Source: Perkinsus olseni (taxonomy: Eukaryota; Perkinsozoa; Perkinsida). Taken from it: 25,081 nucleotides of DNA. The translations under genes were made by a program, and so were the position numbers. Under the pieces are notes generated by a model. It made no database searches, had not been told where the DNA came from, and saw only the letters and a program-made list of their open reading frames with translations. This document shows positions 1 through 10,246 of this stretch, piece after piece (within the stretch, counting starts at the first letter, position 1; each line of letters begins with the position of its first letter). Where the stretch lies: contig JABANN010000500.1 in NCBI GenBank assembly GCA_013115125.1, positions 1-25,081 on the forward strand. The letters run 5' to 3'.

Positions 1-65
1 ATCCGAGAATCGAACTCGGGTCACAACGATGGCAACGTTGTATTCTACCACTAGACCAATGATGC
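1..65 (-). tRNA. tRNA-Gly (GCC), 3' end cut by window edge
   Basis: Read on the minus strand, the 5' acceptor arm is GCATCAT (65-59), followed by a normal D-arm (AGTGGTA loop). The anticodon stem CAACG/CGTTG encloses loop TTGCCAT with anticodon GCC at 33-31. The T-arm is CCGAG-TTCGATT-CTCGG with five perfect pairs. Only the first two bases of the 3' acceptor strand are inside the window; the rest and the discriminator base lie beyond position 1. No intron. The B box (GAGTTCGATTC) and A box are intact, so this looks like a functional gene. It is transcribed away from the GID8-like gene. Confidence 0.93.
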
Positions 66-193
66 TGTTGATGGTTATCGTTTAGCAGCTCGCCGACAGT
101 TTTTTCTTCGATTGTAAGAAATTGCAGCGATTTTATCCGTAGTTTTGCAGCATCGTGAGTTCGAACGTACCTGACATGTTATGCTTTTCTCAG

Positions 194-1541
194 CCAGGAA
201 TGGTTGGAGAAGCTCACCGCAGTCGAATTAGATGAGGAGTGGGTACTAGTGTCGCTGGCCTCGATCCAACACCGCCGCCCTGTTTTGCAGGGATGTCGCC
301 CGCCTAGTACTTGACTACTTTCAAGTCACGGAACGAAGTGCAGCGGCGGCTGAATTCGTGATCGAAGCTGGTCTCACTGACCCGATACCGAATGGTCACC
401 ATCATCACTCTCATCATGGTACTGCCTTCGCGGACGCCCGGCGTTTCCCTTATGGCCAGCTCTCAGTCACCTCCTCCTCGTCATCCTCAAGCAGCAGCAG
501 CAGCAGCAACGCAACAAGTAACGGCGTAGATTTTGCAGTCGCTTATCTCCCACCGGGTACACGAGCACAAATTCGGCGGACGTTGATTAATGATGATGAT
601 CCCCTAGGAGCAGAGCGCTTGCTAGATGCTCTTGACCCTAAGGTGAACACCCGGTGTACCATATACTGTATCATGAGCCTTTCTTAGATACTTATGGAGA
701 ACCCAACAATACGTATACGACTACGGATAGCCCAATTGGTCAAGTTAGTAGAATCAACAGCAGCAGACCAACGGGCAATGGCTACTGCAATGGTCTTCGG
801 TTTATCATACCTTATTTCAGCCCCCTGCTTCTGAATTATTGAAATTCGTGCAAGATAGAGTGGCCCCACTGATAGGGAATGATGAGAGTAAGGATGATGA
901 TGACTCGACAGATCTGTTGGAGAAGGCGATGATGTTGATAACATTTGGGAAGAGTGCAAGTAGTTGAATAAGGGCCCAGCAATCGGGAGATCCCAGGTTC
1001 GATTCCCGCTACTACCGTATTCAGGCATGTCATCGTTGAAAGGCCTCCAATGTAAATTGATGGAAGACCTTGACGCCGCCATACTCCGGCACTTTGATAT
1101 GAGCCCAACACCACTCCTCACGTCCATTGTGAGGTATATGACGATGGAACAGGCCAAGGCTGCGGCATCATCCGAGGTGACAAGAGGGAATGACTATGGA
1201 GGAAGTCTTCGATCGTCATGTCAACAGGCCAGTGGAGCAGTGTGCGTAGTACCTCAACTTGCTGATGTTGGTGCTGCTACTTTCTCAACGACAATGGCCT
1301 CCCCTCCCAGTAAGACAGCCACTAATGGCACTGTCGGCAATAACAACAACAACAATACTAGGAGGTTATCGACTAGGGAGGTTATCCTCAGTGGTAGATG
1401 AATAAGGGAAGGAGTGGTATGATCTATTCAGTATGACCACGTTTAGATACCAGTAGTGATGAGGGCGTAGTACCCTTGGCGACACTACTTGGTGGCCTAT
1501 CACAGGCTGAAGACTCAAGTGATGATGACAACAATCCCTGA
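194..1541 (+). CDS. GID8/TWA1-like CTLH ubiquitin-ligase complex subunit (multi-exon)
   Basis: Scaffold subunit of the GID/CTLH E3 ubiquitin ligase by homology. The spliced product starts within EWLEKL, then a LisH-type helix (DVARLVLDYF), a CTLH segment (RRTLINDDDPLGAERLLDALDPK) whose position matches the GID8 'ILxG..EAAI..V..L.PE' region, then ELLKFVQDRVAPL corresponding to the GID8 EALEFAQ helix, and a C-terminal CRA-like segment (LDAAILRHF...TPLLTSIVRYM). Exons I support: 194-238, 291-642, 688-747 (or to 792), 821-959, 1025-1390, 1471-1541. The 748-820 intron (73 nt) fits the family better than the alternative 28-nt intron 793-820. The last join gives stop TGA 1539-1541; without it the frame stops at 1399-1401. 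The 5' exon with the start codon was not found; coding may extend to about 100-154 via an intron 155-193. A low-complexity Ser/Gly/His insert lies between LisH and CTLH (about 385-530), and a Thr/Ser/Asn-rich tail follows the CRA part. Family assignment rests on motif recall only. Confidence 0.72.
960..1024 (+). other. GID8-like gene intron carrying a tRNA T-arm-like sequence
   Basis: This 65-nt intron contains GGTTCGATTCC at 996-1006, a perfect RNA polymerase III B-box/T-loop consensus. The outer bases GTAGTTG (960-966) and CTACTAC (1009-1015) are nearly complementary, like a short acceptor stem. There is no complete cloverleaf: the T-stem pairs at only about three of five positions. It reads as a decayed or partial tRNA-like insertion inside an intron. 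Confidence 0.4.
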
Positions 1542-1772
1542 AGGGGAGGTTCCATGTTTTGTTTCATACTACTATCATTGCTAACTTATCAGCTCCCCAA
1601 GGATTCGTGTTAATCCAACCTTCCAAGTTCCGTCAACCTTCCCTGTGCCTGAATATGCCACAGCCGGGGATCGAACTCGGGTCTGCGCGTGCGTGCAAAA
1701 TGGGTCGCGCGTTTTCAAACCTTCTGCACGTGTGGGGAAGGAAATCAATGGGCCTTGGTTAGTTTTCGCCTA
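1542..1772. other. Intergenic gap with a tRNA-Gly-like T-arm relic (minus)
   Basis: Between the GID8-like and OST3/6 genes. On the minus strand, around 1682-1664, the sequence GACCCGAGTTCGATCCCC nearly copies the T-arm of the tRNA-Gly at the left edge, but no matching acceptor or anticodon arm is found upstream. The rest shows no convincing coding. The OST3/6 promoter should be here; no recognisable core element is visible. Confidence 0.4.
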
Positions 1773-3140
1773 ATGGCTCTCCTCAACCTGGTCTGCCTGC
1801 TACTTGCCTGGGGCCTCGTCGATGCCGCAGCCAAGGTCGATCAGCCAAAGATCGATCAGTTGGCAGATCTGACTGAGGATTCTCATTACAACAACTTCGA
1901 TCTGTAGCACACTCGATCGCCTAATGATAGTAATGCTGCTGGTCATCAGGTCAGCAGTGATACGTCTTAATATTACCGGATACAAGGAGTACGCCTTGAA
2001 GCAGCCTAAGCCCTATCATATCTTCATCATGTTCACAGCCAACTCTGGTGTATGTAAAGTATGCCCTCACTTGGAGAGGTCCTTCGATAGAGCATCATTA
2101 TCTTACTATGCGGTAGTAGTAGTGATAGTAATACTAAGCACAACTGTGTTCATGTCGTATACAGATCGGGGCTCATCACGCAGCTGATGATGTTGATGGC
2201 GATCCAGTATTCTTTGGTATGATAGACGCTTACTCTAACACGGAGCTACAACGACTACATGAGCTGAAGGCAGTACCATTGTTGGTAGTACTACCATCAC
2301 CGTGCTGATGCTACTGATGATGCTGCTACTCCGGCGGTAAGGTACATTTTAGTCACAAATCACAGTTGACTAAGAAGAAGAAGTCCGGCACTCTAGCGAT
2401 CAAGGCAGCGGATCAGTTCCGAATCTCCAAATATGATCATACTCCTGAGGACTTGCTGGTGTGGATGAACCAGAAAACTGGTCGGGAGGTGAGGGTCTTC
2501 AAGACGCCTCATGAAAGGCTATCGGTAATAATATAAAGTGTTACTCCGCCATCGTCCTTGCATTGACACCTCTACAGAGCGCGTTAAAGATGCTCTTCGG
2601 GGCCGTGTTGTTGGTGATAGTGGGAATCTTCGGTATCTACAGTGCCCGTACTTGGCCTATCACCTGCGCTATTGTAGCCCTCTGTATCGAGGTAATAGAG
2701 TATGGACCATCATCACTATTATGTTTTTGTGTATAGTTCGTCTCCATGTCCGGTATATTCTTCAATATACTACAGGGTATGATGATGCAGGGCAAAGATG
2801 CTCAGGGTAACCCTGAATGGATCATGGAAGGGGTAGTGCGACTACAGGCCTATCAGCAGCAGCAACCTTGGTATTTAGATGCGCGGACAGTATCTAGGAG
2901 AGGGGTTGGCGGCCTCCTTCATGATGATCACATCAGGGGTTTGTATGCTGATTGCAGTCAGGCTACCCAGCGTTAAGTATTTCCAAGGGAGCAAGAAAGC
3001 AAGTGAGTAGCTGTACTCCTATTGAAATGGTTGTGGAATCATCAGCCTCTACAGGTAGCATTCAGCTAGTATCGGTAGCAGTAAGCGTCCTCTGCATGTG
3101 GGCTGTGTTTGAGATGTATGCAGTGAAAACTGGATGGTGA
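1773..3140 (+). CDS. OST3/OST6 (MagT1/TUSC3) oligosaccharyltransferase subunit
   Basis: Thioredoxin-fold plus four-TM subunit of ER oligosaccharyltransferase, which helps glycosylate acceptor sites near cysteines. Eight exons close perfectly: 1773-1903, 1950-2112, 2165-2301, 2353-2524, 2578-2691, 2737-2832, 2879-3002, 3046-3140, giving 343 residues; human MagT1 is about 335. Residues 1-20 form a signal peptide (MALLNLVCLLLAWGLVDAAA). A lumenal domain follows, with the VIRL and YHIFIMFTA strands and a redox CxxC motif, C79-K-V-C82. Then come FFGMIDAYS and a VPLLVVLP strand, matching the family's 'APTFINFP' loop. The C-terminal third holds hydrophobic helices (MLFGAVLLVIVGIFGIYS; FMMITSGVCMLIAV; LVSVAVSVLCMWAVF). 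All seven introns are 43-53 nt, GT-AG. Start chosen because it directly precedes the signal peptide. Very likely active since the CxxC is intact. Confidence 0.9.
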
Positions 3141-3583
3141 GGAGAGCAGGGAGGGGAGGCTAGTCGCCCGTTACTGGTGTTATTCATTTCTGTCGTATTT
3201 GTCTTGAGACATCGGCTAGGGGGTCATGATGGCAGCAGGTGGTCTGAGGAGTCCACTGTGGGGATCTTGTTCCACTAGGGTTCCTGTGAGGTTCAGGCTT
3301 CTCATCATGTACATGGTCTCAGGGCGATGTCATCGACCTTCTACCCTCCGGATACATACAAGAGAGGCTGGGTTAGAGCTGACCAGGGCAACACATTCTG
3401 AGCGGAGCGAAGCTTTTCCCAATCGTAATTTTTGGAAGGATGGTCGTCATTCATGGGGGAGGGGTCTCAGTGTTTGAATGCTCTTGGTAGTTTATGACTG
3501 CTCTTAGTGGTCGTTGTGTTGGGTTGAATGTCTCGACGAGGATTCGAACCCATGCCCTTCGGACTGCAGTATTGTAGTTTCTT
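3141..3583. other. Intergenic region upstream of the pabABC fusion
   Basis: 443 bp between OST3/6 and the PabABC fusion. No open frame here resembles a protein. At 3538-3551 the minus strand reads GGGTTCGAATCCTC, a perfect tRNA B-box core, preceded (minus) by CTGCAGTCCGAAGG, which looks like the anticodon-loop/variable region of a tRNA. The stems do not close, so I regard it as a tRNA-like relic lying only about 35 bp before the start codon at 3584. Confidence 0.35.
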
Positions 3584-6500
3584 ATGACCATCAGCGCCGA
3601 GGTTGATCTCACACCGTCACGATGCTTATTGATTGATCATTACGATTCCTACACTCATAATTTAAAAGATATTTTTGAGAGTATCTTGGGGTCGGAAAAT
3701 GTAGATGAAGTAAAATGCGATTCGAAGTACGACGCTTCGGTCTTGGACTTGACTAAGTACTCTATTATTGTACTATCCCCAGGCCCTGGTAACCCTGATA
3801 ATGCCGACGATCTAGGTGCCCTTACCAGCTCAATACTAGCAATGTACAGTGGTCGTGCTGATGCCTCATCACTACCACTCCTCTTTGGGGTATGCCTCGG
3901 TCATCAGGCCATAGCTGCTGCCTTCGGTGGGAGTATAGTACCATCTTGTCCAGCAAGGCATGGTGTCCGTGCTACAGTGTCCGTCTCAGCATCTAGGAGC
4001 GAAGGGATCTTCGCGGACATCCCCGCTCAGTTCGCGGCTATACGGTATCATTCGTTGGAGGTGGCAGAGGACACCCTTCCAGAGTGCTTGGAGCTTCTAG
4101 CGTGGTCTTGGGATAAGGTCGACGACGTGGAGGTCGAGAGGCTTCCAATCGATCACGTGATCGATTCGGATAGTCCATCATGGTTACGTAACCTCAGAGA
4201 GAGTCATTGTATATGTAAGGAAGGGTCGGGTAGGAGTAGGCGAGTGCTGATGGCTCTGCGGCATCGCCAGCTACCGATGTTTGGAGTTCAATTCCATCCG
4301 GAGTCTGTGTGCTCCGAGTTTGGTTGGCAAGTATGCTCTAATGTATGTCGTATGGCAAGGGATAGGAAGTTCAGAGTATGTCGGCCAGCAAGGAGTAGCC
4401 TCGACCTTCCAAGCCCCCGCCCCTTGACCCGCACAGGTTCTATCCCCAGCACTGGCAACTTGCAGCTATTCTCTCGGAGCTTCCCTGTTGGTGATGGTTT
4501 TGATGTGCGGACCTTCTTCGAGTCCTTCATCTGCGACTGTAGAGATATTGCAGAGGATGAGCCGGCTCCGGTCGTCTGGTTGGATTCGGCTAAGTCGAGC
4601 AAGCATTCTAGTGATGGCCGATACACCTTTATGTGTGGTGGAAGACAGGCCCGGGGATCGAACCTGTGCGTTGTGGATGATAAGCTAGAGCTCCTGTGGG
4701 GACGTGACAGCGAACTGAGACCAGACAAGAGCCAGCTGGCGGATCCTGGAGATCCCTTCGTGTTACTCCGAGAATACTGTGATCAACTTCGCGGGAAGGT
4801 TGGCGGCCCCCTAGAGGTATCATCCCTCCCTCCATTGATACCTCCATGTATCCTAGGGACCTTGGGATACGATGGCCTATCTACGGTATATATAGTGAGT
4901 GATAGGATACTTGCTATCGATCACTCGATCGATATGGTAACGGCACTGCAGGTAGGTGGTGATGACTCCGAGCGATGGTTCGACTGTGTGGGCAAGGCCG
5001 TCAAGGAGTGTACATACCTTGGCCCATACTCTTTCTTCTGCTGCCCGACGCCTGTGAGTCCTCTGGAGCTGCGAGTGAGAGACACTCGGGGTTGCTACAT
5101 GGATAAGATAGAGGCATGTCAACAGGCTATTGCCTTTGGTGACAGCTACGAGCTTTGCCTTACTACCCAGATTGCTACTGATGGTGATAACCACCGCGTA
5201 TGCCCTCTATGTGCCTTCATTAGGTTGAGGCAGCGTAACCCCACCAACTACATCGCGTTTATGTACCTACCCTCTATCGGGTATGTAGCATGCGGGTCAC
5301 CGGAGAGGTTCTGTAAGGTGGCCGAGGGTTGTGTAGAGATGAAGCCGATAAAGGGTACTCGACCTAGAGGCCAAGATCCTGCGGAGGATGAGAGCTTAGT
5401 GGCAGATCTGGCTACCAGTCCAAAGGATTTTGCTGAGAATCTTATGGTAGTGGACCTAGTTCGTAATGATCTCAATACTGTATGTGAGACAGGGAGTGTC
5501 CACTGCCCTAAGCTCATGAAGGTGGAGAGCTATCAGAACTATCATCAGCTAGTCTCAACAGTTTGTGGTCGTCTACCTATCGAGGAAGGGTATCACGCCT
5601 CTCCAGTTGCTGCCTTAAAGGCACTGTTCCCTGCTGGCAGCATGACTGGTGCCCCGAAAGTGAGAGCCTGTCAGATCCTTGACAGCTTGGAGAGTGGGCC
5701 TAGAGGCATCTACTCGGGCGCCATCGGGTATGTAGCACCACTAAATGACTCGGCTGACTTTGCAGTTGTGATACGGACGATCGTATTTGATGGTAGTACG
5801 ATTACAACAGGGTGTGGAGGAGCTATCGTGGCTGGGTCGAACACTAAAGACGAGTGGGATGAGGTCCTAGTGAAGGCCCGACCCCAGCTCTGGTCCCTCA
5901 CTGGTCACCAGGTTATGCTTACTACGGATGTGGGAGTAAAGGCAGTGATCCATCCTAAGGTCTCCTGGGACATGACACATCTTAGGTTATTCGAGACGAT
6001 GTTGTTAAAGTGTGGTACGATAGAGTTCCTGGACTACCATGCTCAGAGGTTTGCCGCTAGTGCTGCTGCCCTCTGGGGGGTACCCCGGGATGAGGCTGAA
6101 GCTGCTTTCCGAAGGATTCTCAATGCCAAGCTTGTGGGGGTCATCGGGCCCAAACGGTTGAGGTTGGAGATGAATTCCGAGCTGGTGGAGGAAGGGTGGC
6201 GGTGCGATGAGTGCCCCTTGCCTGTGGCCACCCCACAGCCCCTACGCCTCTCCGAGACCGCAGTGGACCATTCTGACCTACGACTCAGGCACAAGACTAG
6301 TGACCGGAGGGTATATCCCACACAGCCTGACCGTCTACTCTATAATGAGCGTGGTGAGGTCACTGAGACGCCCATCGCTAATGTAGGGGTGAGAAGGAAG
6401 GATGGAGTGATTATCACACCTGCTGGGGACTGTGGCCTCCTCCCAGGCTGCTATCGTAGATGGCTACTGGAGGCAGGCAAGGCAGTGGAGGGTATCATCA

Positions 6501-6697
6501 CACTAAACATGCTCAAGGAGTATGCGAAGGAAGGGCGTGAGATTGTGGTAGTAGTGCTGGCGGCTCCGTCATGCACTTCAGTTGATATTCTTCTTCTCAG
6601 TGCTTCAATAGTGTCCGCGGCATCTGGCGAGCTCAAGTCCAAGTCTAGTCAACAGAGTTTTATCATCATCATGAATGATCACTGCTGCTGGTGTTAG
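3584..6697 (+). CDS. Trifunctional PabA-PabB-PabC fusion: aminodeoxychorismate synthase + lyase
   Basis: One 1037-residue frame without introns that covers chorismate to p-aminobenzoate, the pABA branch of folate synthesis. PabA-like class I glutamine amidotransferase spans about residues 8-250: LLIDHYDSYTHNL start, nucleophile C104 in GVCLGHQ, H238 and E240 in FHPES. PabB-like chorismate-binding domain spans about 290-775: RYTFMC, DSYELCLTTQ, MKPIKGTRPRG with K590, ENLMVVDLVRNDL, FPAGSMTGAPKVR. The PIKGT lysine is the PabB signature; anthranilate synthase has PIAGT, so this is ADC synthase rather than TrpE. PabC-like class IV PLP lyase spans about 785-1015: LFETMLL, K904 in HKTSDRR as likely PLP lysine, NERGEVTET, CGLLPGCYRRWLLE. 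The last ~25 residues are low-complexity and may not be conserved. ATG 3584 is the first ATG before the amidotransferase start. A B-box-like GGTTCGATCC lies on the minus strand at 4655-4665 inside the linker of the PabB domain. Absence of introns contrasts with both neighbours. Confidence 0.93.
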   Translation: MTISAEVDLTPSRCLLIDHYDSYTHNLKDIFESILGSENVDEVKCDSKYDASVLDLTKYSIIVLSPGPGNPDNADDLGALTSSILAMYSGRADASSLPLLFGVCLGHQAIAAAFGGSIVPSCPARHGVRATVSVSASRSEGIFADIPAQFAAIRYHSLEVAEDTLPECLELLAWSWDKVDDVEVERLPIDHVIDSDSPSWLRNLRESHCICKEGSGRSRRVLMALRHRQLPMFGVQFHPESVCSEFGWQVCSNVCRMARDRKFRVCRPARSSLDLPSPRPLTRTGSIPSTGNLQLFSRSFPVGDGFDVRTFFESFICDCRDIAEDEPAPVVWLDSAKSSKHSSDGRYTFMCGGRQARGSNLCVVDDKLELLWGRDSELRPDKSQLADPGDPFVLLREYCDQLRGKVGGPLEVSSLPPLIPPCILGTLGYDGLSTVYIVSDRILAIDHSIDMVTALQVGGDDSERWFDCVGKAVKECTYLGPYSFFCCPTPVSPLELRVRDTRGCYMDKIEACQQAIAFGDSYELCLTTQIATDGDNHRVCPLCAFIRLRQRNPTNYIAFMYLPSIGYVACGSPERFCKVAEGCVEMKPIKGTRPRGQDPAEDESLVADLATSPKDFAENLMVVDLVRNDLNTVCETGSVHCPKLMKVESYQNYHQLVSTVCGRLPIEEGYHASPVAALKALFPAGSMTGAPKVRACQILDSLESGPRGIYSGAIGYVAPLNDSADFAVVIRTIVFDGSTITTGCGGAIVAGSNTKDEWDEVLVKARPQLWSLTGHQVMLTTDVGVKAVIHPKVSWDMTHLRLFETMLLKCGTIEFLDYHAQRFAASAAALWGVPRDEAEAAFRRILNAKLVGVIGPKRLRLEMNSELVEEGWRCDECPLPVATPQPLRLSETAVDHSDLRLRHKTSDRRVYPTQPDRLLYNERGEVTETPIANVGVRRKDGVIITPAGDCGLLPGCYRRWLLEAGKAVEGIITLNMLKEYAKEGREIVVVVLAAPSCTSVDILLLSASIVSAASGELKSKSSQQSFIIIMNDHCCWC

Positions 6698-6798
6698 TCC
6701 ACGTCCAAGTGATGACGTTTCCTGCACCATCCCCTTGTCTTGTATTCCACCCTGGGCCTATCTCCCGTCAGTTTTTGTAATACCCTTACTAAAAGTGA

Positions 6799-9560
6799 TG
6801 TCATCCAACTTACCAGTGGCCCCTCCAAAGTTCGATGAGGCATCTCTAGAGGCGGAGCTCCGGCGTATGGGCCTGGATGATGATGCTGATGGTGGTGGTG
6901 ATACCCTCTTCCGGAGGGGTAATACTGATAATGACATCACCAACTTGATGGCCTCTGCATGTGCCTCTGAAGGTGATGATACCTAGGCGTAAGGGTAGGG
7001 CTAGCTATGCTCAGTCTGTAGGTCAGCGGCCAGCGGGCTTATCATGGGCCTCTTCCAACGACGGCAGTCTGAACGACCCGACCCTGTTGAAGGAGTTGGC
7101 TGCTATGTCCGAGGAGGAGGAAGATCCTGAGAAGGTCGATAAAGTCGTGCAGGCTGCCATGTCTGGGGAGGTACTAGGAGATGCCCCTACATCCTCCCTG
7201 CCCCTCCCGCCCATCAGGATAGGTCGTGTAACGCGGTATCCAAAGCCCCCACTGGCCTCACAAGCGAGGAGCTCATGGAGTCCTTGGGGCTTCAAGATGA
7301 TGATGATGATGATGATGCGGGAGGACTGGATGGTAGTTGAGCATGTCGCCTTGTTGCCGTTATCGTCGTAGTTGTAGGTGGTATGGCAGTGGTGGAGGCT
7401 GCTGAGCCCCATGCCTGCGAACTGTTGGTCAGCCTTGCGGTCATGGAATGGTACCTCGGGGAGGATGCTCCCATACAGCTGACTGATGAAGAAAAGGAGG
7501 GTGAGTGGGGACCACCGACTACATCTGGTGAAGTCTTCATCAGAGCTCAACCTTCAAGTCCGGACCCTCACCCTGGATGCTCAGTCCGGAAGGCTGTCCT
7601 CGGAGAAGTAACTAGTACATGAATCTGCTAACTCTTAGCGCTGCTGCTGCTGCACCTGCAGATACGCTGAGAGGGTGGAGGCTCGGATCACAGCGGATGA
7701 AGCTCTCCTAGAACACCTCGGCGTGGCCGATCGTGCGATAGTTGAGAAACGTATAATGATTGCCAAGAGTAGGCCGTTACTGCCCCTTGTTGCTGCATGG
7801 TGTTATGATGCGGTCCTTGATGCAGATGAATTAGCGAGCGATGGGAGCGGAGATGATGAGGGCGAGGACGAGGACGAGGAGGAGGGCAAGTATGAAGAGT
7901 ACCGGACAGTAGTGATGAGGAGATTGAGGGAGTACCAGAGAGGTGCCGCTGCTTTGGCTGGAGCTGGCGTTACGGAAAGAGCAAGGTGGGCCAAGAATGC
8001 AAGATTCGGCGTGGGAGTATCCATTCTCCCTAGGGACCTGCTACATTCGGCAGTTGAGCTTAAGGATCTTCTGGAGAGCGGAGCGAAGCAATACCGTTTG
8101 GCTGTAAATGAAGGAAGGGTAAGATGCCGCATTGGCCTTCCGGCGGACTCCACCCATACGCCCAGTAGGTGCCGCCCTCTCTGACTGATGAGATACTCAT
8201 GGGGCAGTCAGAGGTGGACCGTAGAGCGGTGATTGATGAGTTGGAGAACAGGTTGCGAGAGGCCTCACAGCAGCATAAGGAGCATGCACTCTTCTGTTTG
8301 AAGTAGTACCGGCGAGGTTACCGTTGGTGAAGCTAGAGATGTCGTGCAGGCTCTCCCAGTCACCCGACTTACTCGATCCTCCGGCCCACGGACAAGTTCC
8401 GAGACGCCTAGCAGGCAAACAGAAACCTGAAGAGGCGGATGCGATAAAAAAGTTGAAGGACGAGGCCGTGGTAGGATACTCTAACCTAGTTTGTATCTTC
8501 CCAGGTCGACCTCTGGATACTCTGCAGATGCATAACACTCTTCGGAAGAACGCTGAGGCCGAGATTGCCTGGCTCGAAGATTCCAGAGCAGACCGATGGC
8601 AATTCGTGCCAACTGGTATGAAAATCTTTGCTGTGCGCTGAGCATCTTCGGTTGATTAGAGCTTGAGAAACGTAGTGTGAAGTATACCCGATTGAATGAA
8701 GATGAGGATGTTGAGGAGATGGGGCATTTGAAGGTGTCGTTAGAGGTAGTATCGTCCGAGTTGCTCTCAGCTGCTGTCGTTGCCACCATCCATTCTGCCT
8801 GAGTAACCCTAGTAGATACCGTCCGAGACAATGAGGTGTCTGAGGGAGTGGTCAGAGGACTACCCCGTGCATCTTGAAGTCACCATTCATGGACTGCCTA
8901 GTGCCTCCGATCCATACGTCTTTACCATGGAGTTGTTGGTAGTAGTGCTGGTCGTGTTCTATGGGTTTACCGCTCATGGCCACTTTTAGGGCACCACTTT
9001 GGATCATGACTTTGATTTCTCGCACATGCGGCAGACGACAGTAGAGAGGGCATTTGGCAAGGCAAAGATTACTGTCAAGGTGAGCTCTTCCGTATCTTCC
9101 TCGGTCAACCAAAGATACGCCCTATCAGGTTTTCCGGCAGCGTAACGCTTTGGCCAGTCTGTTCGGCAACTCGTTGAAGGAGATCGGCAGTACCCCCAGT
9201 GCGGTAAAACTGGAGGGACTCCAAACTCATACACACCTAGAGGGAGAGTAGGAACTCTATCTACCTCTTATAAGTAGTGCTACACTCTCAGCTTGGTCCT
9301 AGCCCCCCACACTGGGGACACCCCTGAACCGAGGAGGTCCAACAAGAGGCGCTCATCCATCCAACCCATCATCAAGGTCCTCATCACGTCATCTGGCGAG
9401 TCCAGTGGTAGTCTACAGGTTCGGTGTCGTCTTCGAGCCCCAGCCGGTCGATCCTCATGGTTGACTGTCAATGAGTATACCTATTGCGTCCTGCCTACCC
9501 CACTGCCTCCGACCATCAAGGACTTCACGCTCAGCAATGAGGCCCAGGATCAGGAGATGG

Positions 9561-9592
<32 letters not shown>

Positions 9593-10101
9593 ACACAAGG
9601 TCGGGAGTGTATCTCTTCGTGGTGTCGCCGTTCCAGGGTATAACCTCAGAGCCTTGCCGTGTCGTGGACCCACTGGTGTCGCCATTGGATCCATCATTAT
9701 GGGTATCAGTCGAGGCCATAGAGGACAGGCTTCAACAGCTAGCTGATGATGATGAGGAGAAGGAAGGCCTCGAGACTCGAAGGGGCCATCTCGTTGATGA
9801 GGTACCGCCGGAGCTGGTCAGCTCTGCAACACACTCAGTGGTCCTCAGATCCAGTCGGGTGCTCTATCTTACGACAAGTATGTCCAGTCGATGAGGAGGA
9901 GTGTAGAGAGCGATATCAAGCTAGCTATACAAGTAAGGGAGTATTGTAGCCTCTGTCATACCACATCACCACCAACTCCAGTTAAAACGGCTAAATCGGA
10001 CTCATGAAGCGGCGGTTGTCTACAAGCGAGCCAAGGTTATGAGAGAAGCACTACAGGCTGCTGCTGCTGCCGAGGAGGACGAGGAAGAGGAGGGAGTATA
10101 G
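6799..10101 (+). CDS. CC2D1/Lgd-like DM14 + C2 domain protein (multi-exon, boundaries partly unresolved)
   Basis: Resembles CC2D1A/B (Drosophila Lgd), ESCRT-III/SNF7-binding regulators of endosomal sorting. Starts at ATG 6799 (MSSNLPVAPPKFDEASLE) with acidic, Gly/Asp-rich N-terminal blocks (6799-7325). A DM14-like helical hairpin lies at about 7900-8060 (REYQRGAAALAGAGVTERAR), another coiled segment at 8210-8290 (RRAVIDELENRLREA), and a helix before the C2 domain at 8520-8600 (NAEAEIAWLEDSRAD). The C2 domain spans 8860-9450: VTIHGLPSASDPYVF, FDFSHMRQTTVERAFG, PSAVKLEGL, then SGSLQVRCRLRAP, which matches the family's 'RPTGGxLEVxVRxREP' strand. C-terminal helices EAIEDRLQQLADDDEE, YDKYVQSMRRSVESDIK and KRAKVMREALQ agree with the CC2D1 C-terminus. 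Stop TAG 10099-10101. Coding switches frame at many short introns that I did not all resolve. Asp runs from GAT repeats at 7296-7316 and 9563-9592 are in coding sequence. Confidence 0.62.
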
Positions 10102-10246
10102 GTGGATCTCTGAGTGACCAAGTTTTCCTATTTTACATTTCTAATGACCAGTTTCTCACCACAAGTTCGAATTTCGTGGCGCGTGACGTACATCGTTGTT
10201 GTTGTTATCACCAGCATCTTCAGCGTTACCTCTTCCCTCCTCCCTG

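Noticed and set aside
793-820. A 28-nt intron in the GID8-like gene.
   Set aside because: It keeps frame, but a donor at 748 gives a 73-nt intron and aligns better with GID8 family spacing; all well-supported introns here are 43 nt or longer.
7023-7550. Long minus-strand frame of 175 codons over the CC2D1-like gene.
   Set aside because: Its composition (runs of Ile from ATC repeats) is what the complement of an acidic Asp/Glu-rich plus-strand gene gives; the plus strand carries the coding pattern.
9563-9592. GAT microsatellite as a CRISPR-like or regulatory repeat.
   Set aside because: It is a simple trinucleotide run that encodes an Asp tract in frame with the CC2D1-like gene.
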